Shown one piece after another: positions 24,192 through 27,583 of a DNA stretch of 27,583 nt (position 1 is the first letter of the stretch; each line of letters starts with the position of its first letter). This stretch comes from JAWLHJ01 sp040904945 (GTDB taxonomy: Bacteria > Gemmatimonadota > Gemmatimonadetes > Longimicrobiales > Gaopeijiaceae), in the NCBI GenBank assembly GCA_040904945.1, contig JBBDSM010000110.1, positions 1 to 27,583 on the forward strand. Direction: 5' to 3'. Position numbers and translations under genes: made by a program. The notes under the pieces are model-generated. The model saw only the letters and a program-made list of their open reading frames with translations. It had not been told where the DNA came from and did no database searches.

Positions 24192-25066
24192 TGACCCCGC
24201 GCTCTTTTTTGCTACTCGCACTCGGCCTGTCCGTGCTCGGCTTCGCACCTGGCCTCTCGGCGCAGCTCCCCGAGGAGGACCCGCCGGTCGTGCCCGGTGC
24301 GCTCGAGGTGAACCCCTACGTTGCGCCCGCACCTTTCGGTCCCGGCGAGCACCTCGTCTACGATGTGAAGGTGGGGGTTTTCGGGGTCGGCCAGGGGCAC
24401 ATGAGCGTGCATCCGGTGGATACCGTGCGGGGCAATGAGACGTACCGCGCGGTGATGGGCATCGAGGGATCCCTCATGGGGCTCAAGGTGGACGACCAGT
24501 ACGCCACATGGTTCGATGTCTACACGCTCCAGAGTTGGCGCTTCATCCGCGATGTGTATCAGGTCAATTACGAAAGCTTCCGCCACTACGAGTTCTTCCC
24601 GGAGCGCGGCACGTGGGAGCGGCAGGACAACGACGAGTTCGGTGACCTCGGCTCACAGATTCCGCTCGACGACATCGCGTTCATCTACTACATCCGTACG
24701 CTTCCCCTGGAGGTCGGCGACGTCTACACGCTCGATCGGTACTTCAAGGACGACGGCAACCCCGTGATCATCCAGGTGGTGAGGAAGGATCGTCGCGAAA
24801 CGGATGCAGGCACCTTCAATACGGTCGTCGTGAAGCCCGTCATCAAGACGGACGGGCTCTTCGGCCAGGGGGGCGACGCCGAGTTGCATTTCACGGACGA
24901 CGATCGACGGATCCTCGTGTACATGAAGTCGAACATCCCCAAATTTCCGGGATCGTTGACCCTGCATCTCAAGTCGATTCAGGAGGGAGTGCCGCTCCAT
25001 CCGGACTCCCGGGCTCAGGTCGCGGCAGCACGGGCCGCGGCGCGCGGTGCACCGGGATCCCGCTGA
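24188..25066 (+). CDS. DUF3108 periplasmic protein
   Basis: 292 residues from ATG 24188 (or ATG 24191), overlapping the glycosyltransferase stop. A signal peptide ends at about residue 26 in GLSAQ. The body is beta-rich: FGPGEHLVYDVKVGVFGVGQ near the start, DDQYATWFDVYTLQSWRFIR, then LPLEVGDVYTLDRYF and the closing LHFTDDDRRILVYMKSNIP. This order matches DUF3108, a family found in many Gram-negative envelopes with unknown biochemical role. Genetic linkage to lipid A and LPS genes here agrees with an envelope function. It has no lipobox, so it is probably soluble in the periplasm. Confidence 0.87.
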   Translation: MMTPRSFLLLALGLSVLGFAPGLSAQLPEEDPPVVPGALEVNPYVAPAPFGPGEHLVYDVKVGVFGVGQGHMSVHPVDTVRGNETYRAVMGIEGSLMGLKVDDQYATWFDVYTLQSWRFIRDVYQVNYESFRHYEFFPERGTWERQDNDEFGDLGSQIPLDDIAFIYYIRTLPLEVGDVYTLDRYFKDDGNPVIIQVVRKDRRETDAGTFNTVVVKPVIKTDGLFGQGGDAELHFTDDDRRILVYMKSNIPKFPGSLTLHLKSIQEGVPLHPDSRAQVAAARAAARGAPGSR

Positions 25067-25109
25067 CGCCGACCCGCTCCGCACAGCTCCCTCTGTCCCC
25101 GTCGGTCCC

Positions 25110-25655
25110 GTGAATCTGAACCGTTTGCGTCTCAAGGCCGTCTGGCTGCTCGTGCTGCCGTTCCTCATCCTGGCGCGCCCCACGTGGAGCCTCATCGCCA
25201 TAGGCGCGGCCCTGGCGGCGCTCGGCCTGGGCGTGCGCGCCTGGGCTGCCGGGACGATCCACAAGGAGAGCCAGCTCACGGTCTCGGGGCCGTATGCGTT
25301 CACGCGGAACCCGTTGTACGTGGGCTCGTTCCTGATCGGAATCGGCGTGACCACGGCGGGCGGGCACTGGATCTGGCCGGCCGTGTTCGTCGTTTTCTTC
25401 ACAGGCGTGTACGCCCGTACCATGGCCGTCGAGGCCGGACGCCTCACCGAGCTCTTCGGAGAGCGATACCGTGCGTACGCTCGCGCCGTGCCGGCCTTCT
25501 TGCCTCGTCTCGTCCCGTACCGGCCCGACGCGGATTCGCGAACGGCCGGATTCAGGCTGGAGCAGTACCGCGGTCACCGCGAGTGGGAAGCGTTGCTCGG
25601 GGCCGTGGCCGCGTTCGCGTTCCTCGCCGTGAAGACATGGTGGCTCGGTAGCTAG
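25110..25655 (+). CDS. Isoprenylcysteine carboxyl methyltransferase-like membrane protein
   Basis: GTG 25110 gives 181 residues, starting MNLNRLRLKAVWLLVLP. An earlier GTG at 25047 overlapping the previous gene would add a Pro-rich stretch and seems less likely. Three to four membrane helices are seen. The family signature GPYAFTRNPLYVG (60-72) is followed by EAGRLTELFGERYRAYARAV, the pattern of ICMT/PEMT-type methyltransferases that bind AdoMet at the membrane face. The substrate in bacteria of this type is unknown; lipids are plausible given the neighbours. Its TAG and the stop of the reverse gene at 25652 overlap at CTAG. Confidence 0.86.
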   Translation: MNLNRLRLKAVWLLVLPFLILARPTWSLIAIGAALAALGLGVRAWAAGTIHKESQLTVSGPYAFTRNPLYVGSFLIGIGVTTAGGHWIWPAVFVVFFTGVYARTMAVEAGRLTELFGERYRAYARAVPAFLPRLVPYRPDADSRTAGFRLEQYRGHREWEALLGAVAAFAFLAVKTWWLGS

Positions 25656-26707
25656 CGTGTGACGTAGCGCTCCATCGCGAGCGCGACCTTCTCCAGGACG
25701 GCGTCGACCGTCACCCGCTTCATGCCGTCGCGGTAGTGGTGCGTGAGCGGGTAATCCTCGCCGGGATACGCGGCGTAGCCGTCCACGACAAGGTCCTCGA
25801 ACGCCTTGTACGGTCCGGTGCGCTTCGGGTTCGTGTAGCCGAACAGCCCGACCACCGGCGTGCCGAGGGCGCGCGCGATATGGAGCGGCCCGGTGTCGGG
25901 CGAGATCAGGAGCTCGCTTCCGTCGAGGATCCAGGTCAGGCGCCGTAGGTCGTCCCCCAGCGCATCGAGCACGTCGGCGTCCGTGCGGGCGATCACCTCG
26001 TCGGCGATGGCGCGCTCGATGGCCGACGGCCCACCCACCAGCACGGGCCGGAGCCCGTGCTCGCGCTCGACCACTTCGAGGACGCGCGCGTATCCGGCGG
26101 GCGTCCAGTTCTTCTCGAGCTTGCTCGTTCCTACGACCACGGCGCACGCGGGCCGGTCGAGCGCGTCGAAGAAGGCGCGCTGGGCCTCACGCTCCCGGTC
26201 GGTGAAGTCGATGCCCCACTCCACCGGATGCTCGTCGATGCCGAGGGCGTGCAGGAACTCGAAGTACTGATCCTGGACGTGTCGCGGCGCCCGCGTGGGA
26301 ATTCTCCGGTTCGTGAAGAGCCATTGTGCGTCCCGCGCCCGCCGGCGGTCGAAGCCCAGCTTGATCCGGGCGGGAACCAGTCCCGTGATGAGCCCCGCCT
26401 TGAAGTACACCTGGAGTCCGAGCACGAGATCGAACGATCGCCCGGCGAGCTCCCGGCGGAGGTCTCGGTACGATGTCCAGGCGCTCAACCCCGAGCGGCG
26501 CCTGAACACCACGAAGTCGTCGATCGCGGGGTGGCCTTCGACGAGTCGATGCGGAACCGGTTGGATGATCCAGGTGATGCGGGTGTCCGGCCAGGCTCGC
26601 TTGAGCGCGTTGGCCACGGGCAGCACATGAACGGCGTCGCCGATGGCCGAGAGCATGACGATGCCGATCTCCCGGGGCGGGGACCCGGTCCAGACTTCGC
26701 GAGTCAT
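25652..26707 (-). CDS. Family 9 glycosyltransferase (ADP-heptose:LPS heptosyltransferase-like)
   Basis: 351 residues from ATG 26707. The N-terminus REIGIVMLSAIGDAVHVLPV is the conserved first Rossmann strand of GT9 enzymes. The donor-binding motif ISPDTGPLHIARALGTPVVG and FGYTNPKRTGPY are in the C-terminal half. VVVGTSKLEKNWTPAGYARV corresponds to the inter-domain substrate region. Enzymes of this family transfer heptose from ADP-heptose onto the LPS inner core. The start overlaps the stop of the Kdo-kinase-like gene (ATGA), so the two are coupled. The acceptor cannot be stated from the sequence. Confidence 0.92.
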   Translation of the reverse strand: MTREVWTGSPPREIGIVMLSAIGDAVHVLPVANALKRAWPDTRITWIIQPVPHRLVEGHPAIDDFVVFRRRSGLSAWTSYRDLRRELAGRSFDLVLGLQVYFKAGLITGLVPARIKLGFDRRRARDAQWLFTNRRIPTRAPRHVQDQYFEFLHALGIDEHPVEWGIDFTDREREAQRAFFDALDRPACAVVVGTSKLEKNWTPAGYARVLEVVEREHGLRPVLVGGPSAIERAIADEVIARTDADVLDALGDDLRRLTWILDGSELLISPDTGPLHIARALGTPVVGLFGYTNPKRTGPYKAFEDLVVDGYAAYPGEDYPLTHHYRDGMKRVTVDAVLEKVALAMERYVTR

Positions 26708-27525
26708 CCCGATCGCCCGGAACGTGCTTCGGTGACGCCGTCCGTCAGCGCCTGCCAGTCCTCGTCACCCAGCGGTTTGCCGTACCCGCGACCCAGCTTG
26801 CGGAGGGAGTGCGTCAGGCGATCGCGCATGGCGCGGGCGTCGGCGGGCCTTGGTGTGTTCCGGATCCGACCGCGATCGAGGTCGACGAGGTAGGCCTCGA
26901 CTCCGTCGTCGCCGTCCCGAATCACGACGTTGCGCGCGTTCAGGTCGGCGTGTCGGACGCCGGCCATGGCCGTACGGACCAGCAGCGCTCCGGTCGCCCG
27001 GAGCGCGTCACTCCGACTCGGCGTCGTGGGAGCGGCGTCCGATCGACCTCGTCCGGCCGGGGGCGCTTCGAACAGCACTCTTGCCAGATCCATGGAATCC
27101 GGGACGAGCTCGGTGACCAGATCGGCGGTGTACCGCATGGGGCCGGCCGGGTAGGTGGCGCCGGCCACTACGGCTGGAGTGGGTAGGCCGCGCGCACGCG
27201 CCGCGCTGGAGGCTTCCAGCTCCCGCTCGGGCCGCGACGCCCCGACGTCCAGGTAACGGTCCCGGAGCAGCGCGGCGACGGCGCCGCCGCGCAGGTAGTG
27301 GCGGACCGCCCAGCGCGGCCGAGCTTCGGGGCCTGGGGCGGGCGCGTGCACTACGAAAACGGTGCCGCGACCGGTGAGCCTAAGCGCTTCCGGAGCCGAC
27401 TCTGCCCACGCCGCCAGGGTACCGTGTCGCTCCAGCGCCTCCTCGGCCCACTCGCGAGCATCGTCCCATGCGAAGACGTGCACGGCGTCGGAGCTCATGC
27501 GGGAGTATCCCTCGGGAAGACTCAC
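26704..27525 (-). CDS. kdkA: 3-deoxy-D-manno-octulosonic acid kinase-like protein (KdkA/WaaP group)
   Basis: 273 residues from GTG 27525, which overlaps the upstream stop (GTGA); an ATG ten codons in is an alternative. The N-terminal half has VRHYLRGG and the AxGLPTP segment. The catalytic motif RHADLNARNVV supplies H192, D194, N196 and N199, and LVDLDRGR supplies D215/D217. These match the Kdo kinase branch of the small LPS kinases (H-x-D-L-N, D-F-D-R-G). Such kinases phosphorylate Kdo in the inner core at the cytoplasmic face. The middle part (about 155-172) is low-complexity. Coupling to a heptosyltransferase-like gene supports inner-core modification. Confidence 0.85.
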   Translation of the reverse strand: MSLPEGYSRMSSDAVHVFAWDDAREWAEEALERHGTLAAWAESAPEALRLTGRGTVFVVHAPAPGPEARPRWAVRHYLRGGAVAALLRDRYLDVGASRPERELEASSAARARGLPTPAVVAGATYPAGPMRYTADLVTELVPDSMDLARVLFEAPPAGRGRSDAAPTTPSRSDALRATGALLVRTAMAGVRHADLNARNVVIRDGDDGVEAYLVDLDRGRIRNTPRPADARAMRDRLTHSLRKLGRGYGKPLGDEDWQALTDGVTEARSGRSG

Positions 27526-27583
27526 GAGGGCGTCGCGGACTCCTCGGGGACCTCCATGAGGAAGAGGCCGGGCCCTTCCAGGG
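27522..27583 (-). CDS. C-terminal end of an unidentified reverse gene (partial)
   Basis: Reading the reverse strand from 27581 gives 19 residues, LEGPGLFLMEVPEESATPS, and a TGA at 27524-27522. The stop overlaps the GTG start of the Kdo-kinase-like gene by 4 bases, the same coupling style as elsewhere in the window, which supports its being a real gene end. The family cannot be told from so few residues. Confidence 0.5.
   Translation of the reverse strand, partial: LEGPGLFLMEVPEESATPS

Overview
The window is a high-GC bacterial scaffold (hand count about 72% GC in one line of typA) that looks like a member of the Gemmatimonadota or a close relative in the FCB group. The reasons are a TonB-dependent receptor with an N-terminal carboxypeptidase-regulatory-like domain, signal peptides ending in 'SAQ', a PorX-type response regulator fused to a PglZ/alkaline-phosphatase domain, lipid A/Kdo genes (so an outer membrane), and a minor-pilin operon with a DUF4900-like protein. 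The phylum is inferred from gene content, not from a marker tree. Three 100-N gaps show a scaffolded draft or metagenomic assembly. Two of them (6755-6854 and 17456-17555) are flanked by an identical 55-bp sequence on both sides, so the genes across them are almost certainly continuous.

Layout: 1-54 is the tail of a forward gene. 96-3279 is a reverse pair, a TonB-dependent receptor and a lipoprotein. 3327-4449 is a small forward cassette of lower GC (about 55-58% in three hand-counted lines) with a DUF3467-like gene and two unrecognised genes that overlap by about 150 bp. 4773-11470 is forward housekeeping: typA/bipA, a membrane-fused spermidine-synthase-like protein, a dCMP-deaminase-family protein, a class V aminotransferase and a beta-CASP RNA-processing-type metallo-beta-lactamase protein. 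11513-13114 (reverse) holds the 3' part of a P1/DmpA-family peptidase and the 5' part of heme O synthase, separated by a true gap. 13319-13987 is a TonB-like protein, followed by a reverse small membrane protein.

14634-18673 is a tightly overlapping operon of four type IV pilus minor-pilin-like genes (GspH/FimT, PilV, PilW with a fibronectin-III-like tail, PilX/DUF4900). After a non-coding stretch with an unusual array of 61-bp units (18728-18910) comes a forward run from 18973 to 25655: PorX-like regulator, MsbA-like ABC exporter, LpxL-like acyltransferase, family 2 glycosyltransferase, DUF3108 periplasmic protein and an isoprenylcysteine-methyltransferase-like membrane protein. Converging on it is a reverse group of a family 9 heptosyltransferase-like enzyme, a Kdo-kinase-like protein and the tail of one more gene. 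Together 18973-27583 reads as an envelope/lipopolysaccharide locus headed by a signalling phosphodiesterase.

The least explained parts are the 61-bp repeat array before the PorX-like gene and the low-GC three-gene cassette. No RNA gene, CRISPR array, transposase or prophage gene was recognised.
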